The position numbers and the translations under genes are program-made. This document shows positions 5,981-12,516 of a DNA stretch of 13,194 nt, piece after piece. The first letter of the stretch is position 1. Each line of letters starts with the position of its first letter. The notes under the pieces were generated by a model. The model ran no database searches. It saw only the letters and a list, made by a program, of their open reading frames with translations, and was not told the DNA's origin. Where the stretch lies: assembly GCA_002373715.1 (NCBI GenBank), contig DFLI01000134.1:1-13194 (forward strand), read 5' to 3'. This DNA is from Bacteroidales bacterium UBA3623 (lineage in GTDB: Bacteria > Bacteroidota > Bacteroidia > Bacteroidales > UBA932).

Positions 5981-6778
5981 ATGGCAGACAAAAAGAAAGT
6001 GCAGGAAGTGGCCCAAAAGACCGGCTGGATTTGGAAGAATCTCCTCATGGGGATTGCTTTTGTGCTTGTACTAGGTCTTCTGGCAGGCTGGGGCCTGGGG
6101 CTCATTACCCGCCATGGAAAAACGGTCAAAACGCCCGATTTCTCCAGCCTTACGGTAAAGCAGGCCCAGCAACTGGCCGCTAAATCCCACGTAACCGTAA
6201 AGGTGGTAGACTCCGTGTTTGTGCGCCGCCTGGCCGGTGGCGTTGTATACCGCCAGCAGCCCAAGGCCGGTTCCACTGTGAAGAAAGGCCGCAGCATTTT
6301 CCTCACCATCAATTCCGTTATCCCCCGCAAGGTGGTTATGCCCAACCTCTTCGGCTATTCCGTTACCGAAGCCCAGTCGGAACTGCGTAACCGCGGTCTT
6401 AACCTGGGCCGGCTTAACTACGTAAAGGATATTGCCACCAACAATGTGCTGGGTCAAAGCTGCGAAGGCCTGGAGGTAAAGGCTGGAGACCAGGTAGTAA
6501 GCGGTTCGGTCATAGACCTCATGGTGGGAGTGGGCTCTCAGGACAACCAAACCACCATTCCCAAGATTACGGGCATGAAGTACGTGAACGCCATAGACGC
6601 CCTTCACGAGCGTTTTCTCAATATCGGCAAGGTTACTTTTGACGCCGACATCCGCACCTATGCAGACTCCATGAATGCCCTGGTGTACAAGCAGGACCCT
6701 GCCGGTGCAGGTCGCAACCTGGGCGCCAACGTGAACTTCTTCCTCACCCTGGATCAGACCAAACTCCCCGCCAAATAA
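5981..6778 (+). CDS. Membrane-anchored PASTA-domain protein
   Basis: This complete 265-residue protein has a short basic cytoplasmic N-terminus, one transmembrane helix (about residues 20-43, LLMGIAFVLVLGLLAGWGLG) and three tandem PASTA domains outside the membrane. These lie at about 47-112, 116-185 and 190-258; the second begins VMPNLFGYSVTEAQSELRNRGL and the third IPKITGMKYVNAIDAL. PASTA domains bind peptidoglycan stem peptides or muropeptides, or act as spacers, in penicillin-binding proteins and Ser/Thr kinases. Here there is no kinase or transpeptidase domain, so it may be a wall-binding or scaffold protein; its exact role is unknown. A stand-alone PASTA protein next to rluD is a common Bacteroidetes arrangement (recollection). 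The stop codon overlaps the rluD start (TAATG at 6776-6780), which indicates translational coupling. Confidence 0.93.
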   Translation: MADKKKVQEVAQKTGWIWKNLLMGIAFVLVLGLLAGWGLGLITRHGKTVKTPDFSSLTVKQAQQLAAKSHVTVKVVDSVFVRRLAGGVVYRQQPKAGSTVKKGRSIFLTINSVIPRKVVMPNLFGYSVTEAQSELRNRGLNLGRLNYVKDIATNNVLGQSCEGLEVKAGDQVVSGSVIDLMVGVGSQDNQTTIPKITGMKYVNAIDALHERFLNIGKVTFDADIRTYADSMNALVYKQDPAGAGRNLGANVNFFLTLDQTKLPAK

Positions 6779-7908
6779 TGGCCGAAGACCTTCTCACCAA
6801 CGTTGAATCAAAGGATCCAGTCGCTCTTCAGAGCGACCGGCCGGAGGCCGCGGGGGATAATAGGGGGCAGAGCCCCCTCAAACAAAAAGAAGGAGCGGGG
6901 GCCTGCAGCGATAGCGACGAAATGTTCGAGCACTTTCGCTTGAACGTGGATAAGGGTCAGGAGCCGGTCCGGATAGACAAATATATAGCCGACCATCAGG
7001 AAGACACCTCCCGCAACCGGGTACAGCAGGCCATCAAGCTGGGCTATGTGCTGGTGAACGATAAGGTGGTAAAGGCCAATTACATTGTACGGCCCTGCGA
7101 CGTGGTGAAGTTCGTAATGCCCTACGAGCGCCGCGGAACAGAGATTCTCCCGGAGAACATTCCCCTGGACATCGTATACGAAGACGACGACGTGCTGGTG
7201 ATTAACAAGCCGGCCGGCATGGTGGTACACCCCGGCCACGGCAATTACAACGGCACGCTGGTAAACGCCCTGGCCTATTACCTGAACCTCTCCCCCGACG
7301 TGGAAGACGAGCGGATGGGCGTGCTGGTGCACCGCATAGACAAAGACACCAGCGGCCTGCTGGTGGTGGCCAAAAACCCCGCTGCCCAGCTAAATCTGGC
7401 CGACCAATTCTTCGTCCACTCCATAGACCGCATCTACACGGCCGTGGTGTGGGGCAATATCCAGGAAGACGAGGGTACTATCGCGGGTACCATCGGCCGG
7501 GATCCTAACGACCGCCTGCGTTTCCGCGTCTACGACGACCCTGAGAAGGGCAAATGGGCCGTAACGCACTGGCGGGTGCTGGAGCGCTTTGGCTTCATTA
7601 CCGTGGTGGAATGCAAGCTGGAGACGGGCCGCACGCACCAGATACGCGTGCACATGAGTTCCATCGGCCATCCCCTCTTCAACGACGAACGTTACGGCGG
7701 GTCTGAGATTCGCCAGGGCACCATCTATGCCAAATACCGGCAGTTCATCCAGAACTGTTTTGCCATCTGCCCCCGTCAGGCACTTCATGCCCGCACGCTG
7801 GGCTTCACCCATCCCACAACAAAAGAGCGGCTCCATTTCGAAGCCGCCCTTCCGGAAGATATGTCCGCCCTCATTGAAAAGTGGCGGAATTACGTTCAAA
7901 GTAATTAG
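6778..7908 (+). CDS. rluD: 23S rRNA pseudouridine synthase, RluD family
   Basis: RluA/RluD-family enzymes isomerise specific uridines of 23S rRNA helix 69 (and related sites) to pseudouridine. The 376-residue protein has an S4 RNA-binding domain at about residues 63-110 (VRIDKYIADHQEDTSRNRVQQAI) and a synthase domain from about 130 (DIVYEDDDVLVINKPAGMVVHPGHGNY, trimmed here to its core INKPAGMVVHPG). The catalytic aspartate is D188 in VHRIDKDTSGLL, and GRTHQIRVHMSSIGHPL is the conserved motif III. Residues ~15-47 form a low-complexity N-terminal stretch encoded by GC-rich palindromes and look inserted relative to family members. The ATG overlaps the PASTA stop codon (TAATG). The 3' end overlaps serS on the opposite strand by 4 bp. 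Confidence 0.95.
   Translation: MAEDLLTNVESKDPVALQSDRPEAAGDNRGQSPLKQKEGAGACSDSDEMFEHFRLNVDKGQEPVRIDKYIADHQEDTSRNRVQQAIKLGYVLVNDKVVKANYIVRPCDVVKFVMPYERRGTEILPENIPLDIVYEDDDVLVINKPAGMVVHPGHGNYNGTLVNALAYYLNLSPDVEDERMGVLVHRIDKDTSGLLVVAKNPAAQLNLADQFFVHSIDRIYTAVVWGNIQEDEGTIAGTIGRDPNDRLRFRVYDDPEKGKWAVTHWRVLERFGFITVVECKLETGRTHQIRVHMSSIGHPLFNDERYGGSEIRQGTIYAKYRQFIQNCFAICPRQALHARTLGFTHPTTKERLHFEAALPEDMSALIEKWRNYVQSN
6820..6918. repeat. Palindrome-rich segment inserted in frame in the rluD 5' region
   Basis: Three inverted repeats lie in tandem: GTCGCTCT/AGAGCGAC (6820-6837, 2-nt centre), CGGCC/GGCCG (6838-6850, loop GGA) and AGGGGGC/GCCCCCT (6862-6878, loop AGA). The region then runs through an A-rich stretch and a G-rich stretch to AGCGAC (6913-6918), which is the inverted copy of GTCGCT at 6820-6825. 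The 99-bp span equals 33 codons. Its composition differs sharply from the rest of rluD. The exact ends are my estimate. Confidence 0.5.
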
Positions 7909-9176
7909 TCAATTCGGTCGAAACCGGTGTAAGGCCTTAAGACCTCGGGGATTTCGATGTATCCGTCTTTCTGGTTGTCTTCCAGCAGAGCGGCCACTAC
8001 GCGGGGCAGGGCCAGCGAGCTGCCGTTGAGAGTGTGCACCAGCTGGGTTTTTCCGTTTTCGTCCTTATAGCGGCACTTGAGGCGGTTGGCCTGGTAGCTT
8101 TCAAAATTGGAAACGGAGGAAATCTCCAGCCATCGGCCCTGAGCGGCGCTCCAGAGCTCGAAGTCATAGGTGATGGCGCTGGTGAAGCTCATGTCTCCTC
8201 CGCAGAGACGAAGGATGCGGTACTTCAGGCCCAGGGCGTTCACCAGGCTCTCCACGTGAGCAATCATCTCCTCCAGAGCAGCGTAGCTGTTCTCCGGCTT
8301 CTCGATGCGCACAATTTCTACTTTGTCGAACTGATGCAGGCGGTTCAGACCGCGCACGTCCTTACCGTAGGAACCGGCTTCACGACGGAAGCAGGGAGTG
8401 TAGGCCGTTAACTTCTGGGGGAACTGATCCTCAGAGAGAATGACGTCACGGAAGATATTGGTTACGGGCACCTCGGCGGTGGGAACCATGTAGAAATCGT
8501 CCAGGTTGGCGTGGTACATCTGGGCTTCCTTGTCCGGCAGCTGACCGGTACCGAAACCGGAAGCGGCGTTCACCATCACGGGCGGCTCCACCTCCTTGTA
8601 ACCGGCAGCGGTGTTGCGGTCCAGGAAGAAATTGATGAGGGCACGCTGCAGTTTGGCACCCTTGCCCTTGTACACGGGGAAGCCAGCACCGGTGATTTTC
8701 ACACCCAGGTCGAAGTCGATGATATCGTACTTCTTGGCCAGTTCCCAGTGGGGAAGAGCATTTTCCGGAAGGTTCACCTCCGGGCCGCCCATCTTTACCA
8801 CCAGGTTGTCTTCTGCGCCCTTTCCCTCGGGAACAATCTCGCAGGGGAGGTTGGGGAGGAGCACCAGCTGGCTGAGCAGCTCTTCGTTGTTGGCATCGGC
8901 CTGAGCGAGGAGCTCGTTGGAGCGGTTCTTAAGGTTGGCCACTTCTGCCTTGGCGGCTTCGGCCTCTGCCTTCTTGCCTTCTTTCATAAGCTGGCCGATA
9001 GCGGCAGCAGCCTTCTTCTGCTCTGCGAGAAGGGCATCACTCTCTGTCTGGAGGGCTTTGCGCTTGTCGTCCAGGGCAATGATTTTTTCGACGATTTCCT
9101 TGGCGTCGAAGTTTTTAACGGCAAGTCTCCGGATTACAAAATCCGGAGACTCGCGTAAAAGTTTTAAAGTAAGCAT
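7905..9176 (-). CDS. serS: Serine--tRNA ligase
   Basis: This complete 423-residue class II synthetase charges tRNA-Ser (and tRNA-Sec where present) with serine. The N-terminal antiparallel coiled-coil arm that grips the long variable arm of tRNA-Ser spans about residues 27-105. The catalytic core shows TAEVP (233-237), motif 2 with FRREAGSYGKDVRGLNRLHQF (trimmed: FRREAGS..., about 263-283) and motif 3 NGSSLALPRVVAALLEDNQ (384-402). The start MLTLKLLRESPDF matches the usual MLxLK opening of the family. It is the last gene of the rplU-rpmA-serS operon, beginning 3 nt after the rpmA stop. Its 3' end overlaps the convergent rluD by 4 bp, with no terminator between them. Codons ~9-18 encode a perfect hairpin. 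Confidence 0.97.
   Translation of the reverse strand: MLTLKLLRESPDFVIRRLAVKNFDAKEIVEKIIALDDKRKALQTESDALLAEQKKAAAAIGQLMKEGKKAEAEAAKAEVANLKNRSNELLAQADANNEELLSQLVLLPNLPCEIVPEGKGAEDNLVVKMGGPEVNLPENALPHWELAKKYDIIDFDLGVKITGAGFPVYKGKGAKLQRALINFFLDRNTAAGYKEVEPPVMVNAASGFGTGQLPDKEAQMYHANLDDFYMVPTAEVPVTNIFRDVILSEDQFPQKLTAYTPCFRREAGSYGKDVRGLNRLHQFDKVEIVRIEKPENSYAALEEMIAHVESLVNALGLKYRILRLCGGDMSFTSAITYDFELWSAAQGRWLEISSVSNFESYQANRLKCRYKDENGKTQLVHTLNGSSLALPRVVAALLEDNQKDGYIEIPEVLRPYTGFDRID
9124..9151 (-). other. Perfect 11-bp hairpin within the first codons of serS
   Basis: AGTCTCCGGAT (9124-9134) and ATCCGGAGACT (9141-9151) form an 11-bp perfect inverted repeat with a 6-nt loop, starting 25 nt into the serS reading frame (residues ~9-18, ESPDFVIRRL). 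In the mRNA it could lower or time ribosome entry on the third cistron of the operon, or cause pausing. No U tract follows, so it is not a standard terminator. Confidence 0.6.
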
Positions 9177-9179
9177 GTC

Positions 9180-9440
9180 TTAGTTCTCGAAGGGAAGTAC
9201 GGAAACAAAAGACTTGTCCTCACGCTTGCGGGTGAACTTCACAGTGCCGTCGATAAGAGCATAGAGGGTGTGATCTTTACCCATACCTACGTTCAGACCC
9301 GGGTTGTGAACGGTACCGCGCTGACGCACGATGATGTTACCGGCCTTTACGACCTCTTCGCCGAACTTCTTGATGCCCAGACGTTTGGAATGCGACTCAC
9401 GGCCGTTCTTGGAACTGGATTGACCTTTCTTGTGTGCCAT
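9180..9440 (-). CDS. rpmA: Ribosomal protein bL27
   Basis: This complete 86-residue protein is bL27 of the large ribosomal subunit, whose N-terminal tail reaches toward the peptidyl-transferase centre. The start MAHKKGQSSSKNGRESHSKRLGIKK (core MAHKKGQSSSKNGR) is the canonical family opening, with no N-terminal leader needing cleavage of the Firmicutes type. IIVRQRGTVHNPGLNVGMGKDHTLYAL is the conserved core (about 37-63). It lies 22 nt after rplU and 3 nt before serS in one operon. Confidence 0.98.
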   Translation of the reverse strand: MAHKKGQSSSKNGRESHSKRLGIKKFGEEVVKAGNIIVRQRGTVHNPGLNVGMGKDHTLYALIDGTVKFTRKREDKSFVSVLPFEN

Positions 9441-9462
9441 AATCTAATTCTGTCTTTAAAAG

Positions 9463-9774
9463 TTAAGCGATAGCGTCGATGTGGATCTTGGTGAGCTTCT
9501 GGCGGTGGCCATTGAGCGTCTGGAATCCCTTGCGACGGATTTTCTTGAATACGAGCACCTTCTTGGCCTTGGCGTCATCGTCTACTACGGTGGCGGAAAC
9601 CTTAGCGCCCTTTACATAAGGAGTACCGACCTTTACCTTGCCCTCATTGTCTACGAGGAGCACTTTGTCGAACTCTACGGATTCTCCGTTCTTGGCCGGG
9701 AGGCGGTTCACGAAGATATCCATGCCAGCTTCTACTTTAAACTGCTGACTTGCAATGTCTACGATTGCGTACAT
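9463..9774 (-). CDS. rplU: Ribosomal protein bL21
   Basis: This complete 103-residue large-subunit protein binds 23S rRNA and is nearly always encoded directly before bL27, as here. MYAIVDIASQQFKVEAG is the conserved start (the family's YAIVxxGGKQYKV form). The C-terminal block KVLVFKKIRRKGFQTLNGHRQ (core KIRRKGFQTLNGHRQ) matches the KRRKxYxxxxGHRQ rRNA-binding signature, followed by KLTKIHIDAI. It is the first gene of the operon and is preceded by a leader of about 88 nt downstream of a strong consensus promoter. Confidence 0.98.
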   Translation of the reverse strand: MYAIVDIASQQFKVEAGMDIFVNRLPAKNGESVEFDKVLLVDNEGKVKVGTPYVKGAKVSATVVDDDAKAKKVLVFKKIRRKGFQTLNGHRQKLTKIHIDAIA

Positions 9775-9862
9775 TTGTTAAAAACTTGTTAAAAAGTTTT
9801 GGACCGTAAGCGTCTGCCCTCGCGGCAGATCTTGTAGGGCTCAGCGGCCATCTCAAAATTTG
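9775..9862 (-). promoter_or_regulatory. Structured 5' leader of rplU (possible autoregulatory leader)
   Basis: The predicted leader holds a GC hairpin, TCTGCC/GGCAGA (arms 9813-9818 and 9824-9829, 5-nt loop). It also holds an AU hairpin, AAAACTT/AAGTTTT (arms 9781-9787 and 9794-9800), just before the start codon. GCCCT and AGGGC in the same leader could pair instead of the GC hairpin. bL21 leaders that regulate this operon are known in Firmicutes; equivalence here is inference. Confidence 0.4.
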
Positions 9863-9868
9863 GGACTG

Positions 9869-9899
9869 CAAAGATACGGATTTTTCCTTGAAAACCAAA
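9869..9899 (-). promoter_or_regulatory. Promoter of rplU-rpmA-serS (Bacteroidetes type)
   Basis: On the minus strand, TTTG (9896-9899) is followed by exactly 19 nt and TATCTTTG (9869-9876), a perfect TTTG-N19-TAnnTTTG promoter. Transcription should start near 9862, about 88 nt before the rplU ATG. The -33 box lies 16 bp downstream of the stop codon of the hybrid regulator gene. Confidence 0.85.
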
Positions 9900-9914
9900 T
9901 TTTTCGGCCAAAAA

Positions 9915-12512
9915 CTACCGCCTTTCACCGGGCTGGCGGCCAAAGAGCTCCTTGAAACATTTGGAGAAATACGACGGGGTCCCAAAGCCCACGGCATAGG
10001 CGATTTCCGCGATAGTCTTGTCCGTGGTCTTAAGTAGCTGCTCGGCCGTTTTGAGCCGTGTAATCCGGATCAGTTCCACCGGGGAATAACCGGTGAGGGC
10101 CTTGACTTTGCGGTACAGCTGCACCCGGGAAAGGCCCAGGGCCGAACCAATCTGCTCCACGCTCAGGTTTTCATCGGCCAGATTTTCCCGTACCACTGCC
10201 CGGAACCGGGCCAGGAAGTCGTTTTCCTGGGGTCTGGCTGCGCTTTCCCCGGTCTCCAGATAGTGTTCTTTCAAAAGGATGCGACTCTTGAGGAGATTGC
10301 CGATACGGGAAAGGAGCACGCGCTCGCTGAAGGGCTTGGAGATATAGGCATCGGCTCCGGAATCGTACCCCTGGGCCCGCTGGTCCTCCAGAGATTTGGC
10401 CGTCAGGAGAATAACGGGAATGTGGCTGGTGGCCAACTGCCCCTTGAGGGCCGAGCACAGTTCCAGCCCGCTCATCACGGGCATCATGACATCGCTTACC
10501 ACCAGGTCCGGCAGCTCTTTGGACGCTTTTTCCAGGCCCTCCTCCCCGTTACACGCCGTCAGAATCCGGTATTCTTCTTCCAACAGGGTGCCGATAAAGG
10601 TGCGAAGGTCTGCATTGTCGTCCACAACGAGGATGGTGGGGCGATCTTCCGTCTGGGTAACCCGGCTGGCGGCTTCCTTCCTACGGGTATTGTCGGCGAC
10701 ATACACCTCTTTGTAGTGCTCTGTATAGGCCGATGCTTCCTTTCCTTGGGCCAGCGTACTCCCCTTCTGCTTCAAGGGAATCCGGAAGGTGAAGACCGAG
10801 CCCTTCCCTACTGTGCTGCTTACCGCGACGCTACCGCCGTGGAGTTCGGCCACCGCCTTGACCAGCGCGAGGCCTATTCCGGTTCCCGAGGTGTTGCCGG
10901 ATGCCTGGTAAAAGCGCTCGAAGATATACGGGAGCTTGTCTTCCGGGATGCCCTCTCCGTTATCTTCCACTTTCAGGACGGCGTCCTGCCCTTCCCGCCC
11001 CACGGAGACGGTTATGGTACCACCCGGAGCCGTATGTTTGATGGAATTGCCCAGCAGGTTGAAAAGGATGCGCTCCATCAGCCGCATATCGGCCTCCACC
11101 ACCAGGCTGTCTTCTCCTTCAAAGCGGAGCTGGCGGTCGGTCCCTTCAAAGCCGGTCATCCATTCCTTCGCGGCGGCGGAGAGGTCAAAGCGAACCACTT
11201 CCAGGCTCATATTTCCGCTCTCTATCTTTCTGAAATCCAAGATATTATTAACCAGCTGCCGCAGGATCTCCACATTTCTCCGGGCCATCACAAGGGGTTG
11301 CCGCTGGGTCTCATCCACTTTGCCTTCCAGCACCCGGTCCAGCGGACCGGCCACCAGCGTAAGCGGGGTGCGGAGGTCATGGCTCACAGAGGTGAAGAAC
11401 TCCAGTTTGGCCTGGGTGCTTTCTTCCAGCTGCCGCTTGAGTTCCCGGGTGGTCCGGTAGCTCCAGTAGGCCTGGGACGCCACCAGGATGAGGAGGACGG
11501 CAAACGATATCACCATCCACATAATGATACGCTGGTTATTGTACTGGAGGAGGAATTGGTCCAGTTGCCCGTTCACATTCCGCACCATGGCCCGCTGGGT
11601 AGCAATTTCTTCTTCCTGCATCTTGAGCATCAAGGCGTTGTGGCTGTCTACCAGCGCACTTTCCAGCCGGTTTTCCCGCTCGTAGGGCTTCCCCTGCAGG
11701 ATGTTCAGGGCCAGTTCCATCACCAGGTCTCCCCGGGTTGGATAGAGATAGGAAGCGGTGAGAACCCCGTCAATCACTTCCTGCAGGCCGGCGTCCGGCA
11801 GGGCATCCACGCCAAAGAAGGGAATGTCTTCGGGGTCTCCCAGGGCCCGGCGGGCGCCCATAGCCATCCGGTCGTTCTGGCCGAAGACCGCGTCCGGGCG
11901 TATGCCCTTCCCCATCAAACCCAGCATGGCCCGGTAACCATCCTCTTCCAGCCAGTTGCCGTAAGGGGCGGCCAGCAGCTGCATGCGGGGATGCTCCGAG
12001 AGCGCTTCCAAAAAGCCTTTGTGGCGATCGTCCGCCGGTGAAGAACCGGCCAGGCCCTGGATCTCCACCACCTGGCCCTCCCCTTCCAGGAAGTCGGCCA
12101 TGAAGCGGCCCATCATCCGGCCTATTTCTACATTATCGGCCCCTATGAAGGCCGTGTACTTGTCCGAGTCAATTTTCCGGTCAAAGAGGATGACCGGGAT
12201 TCCGGCATCAAAAGCCTCTTCCACAGCACCGGTGATGGTGCTGGTCTGATTGGGAGATACCACCAGCAGGTCCACCCCTTCCCGTACAAAATCACGTATC
12301 TGCTCCATCTGCCGCCAGCTGTCGTCATCGGCCGATACAAAGCGGATTTGTACCCCGCTGATGCGGGCAGCCATTTCTAGTTCGTCGTTCAGTTTGGTGC
12401 GCCAGATGTCGTTGCTGCACTGGGAAACGCCAATAACCAGCGACTTCTTCCCCCCGCTGCAAGCGGAGAGAAGAAGCACGGCTGATATGATAAGGAAGAG
12501 TTTTTTTACCAT
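9915..12512 (-). CDS. Hybrid two-component sensor/regulator with sugar-binding sensor domain and AraC output
   Basis: This 865-residue one-piece signalling protein senses a periplasmic ligand and controls transcription. It has a lipoprotein-like signal (LLSAC, Cys18), then a type 1 periplasmic sugar-binding-protein domain (about 24-290, starting VIGVSQCSNDIWRTKLNDE) and a transmembrane helix (about 329-346). HisKA follows with H378 in SHDLRTPLT, then the HATPase domain (N485/N489, DNGEGIP at 517, GTGIGLAL at 543) and a receiver domain (DDNADLR at 631, phospho-acceptor D674, K726 in SKPF). It ends in an AraC-type helix-turn-helix domain (about 765-865). All catalytic residues are present. The architecture and the adjacent fructokinase match the fructose-sensing Bacteroides regulator BT1754, so fructose is the likely ligand (inference). 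It starts 4 nt after the kinase stop, so the two are co-transcribed. Confidence 0.93.
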   Translation of the reverse strand: MVKKLFLIISAVLLLSACSGGKKSLVIGVSQCSNDIWRTKLNDELEMAARISGVQIRFVSADDDSWRQMEQIRDFVREGVDLLVVSPNQTSTITGAVEEAFDAGIPVILFDRKIDSDKYTAFIGADNVEIGRMMGRFMADFLEGEGQVVEIQGLAGSSPADDRHKGFLEALSEHPRMQLLAAPYGNWLEEDGYRAMLGLMGKGIRPDAVFGQNDRMAMGARRALGDPEDIPFFGVDALPDAGLQEVIDGVLTASYLYPTRGDLVMELALNILQGKPYERENRLESALVDSHNALMLKMQEEEIATQRAMVRNVNGQLDQFLLQYNNQRIIMWMVISFAVLLILVASQAYWSYRTTRELKRQLEESTQAKLEFFTSVSHDLRTPLTLVAGPLDRVLEGKVDETQRQPLVMARRNVEILRQLVNNILDFRKIESGNMSLEVVRFDLSAAAKEWMTGFEGTDRQLRFEGEDSLVVEADMRLMERILFNLLGNSIKHTAPGGTITVSVGREGQDAVLKVEDNGEGIPEDKLPYIFERFYQASGNTSGTGIGLALVKAVAELHGGSVAVSSTVGKGSVFTFRIPLKQKGSTLAQGKEASAYTEHYKEVYVADNTRRKEAASRVTQTEDRPTILVVDDNADLRTFIGTLLEEEYRILTACNGEEGLEKASKELPDLVVSDVMMPVMSGLELCSALKGQLATSHIPVILLTAKSLEDQRAQGYDSGADAYISKPFSERVLLSRIGNLLKSRILLKEHYLETGESAARPQENDFLARFRAVVRENLADENLSVEQIGSALGLSRVQLYRKVKALTGYSPVELIRITRLKTAEQLLKTTDKTIAEIAYAVGFGTPSYFSKCFKELFGRQPGERR

Positions 12513-12516
12513 AGAA

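Noticed and set aside
10263..12041. Long plus-strand open frame (592 aa) opposite the hybrid regulator
   Set aside because: The minus strand encodes all signalling domains over the same span; the plus frame is a His/Gln/Gly-rich shadow typical of GC-rich antisense frames.
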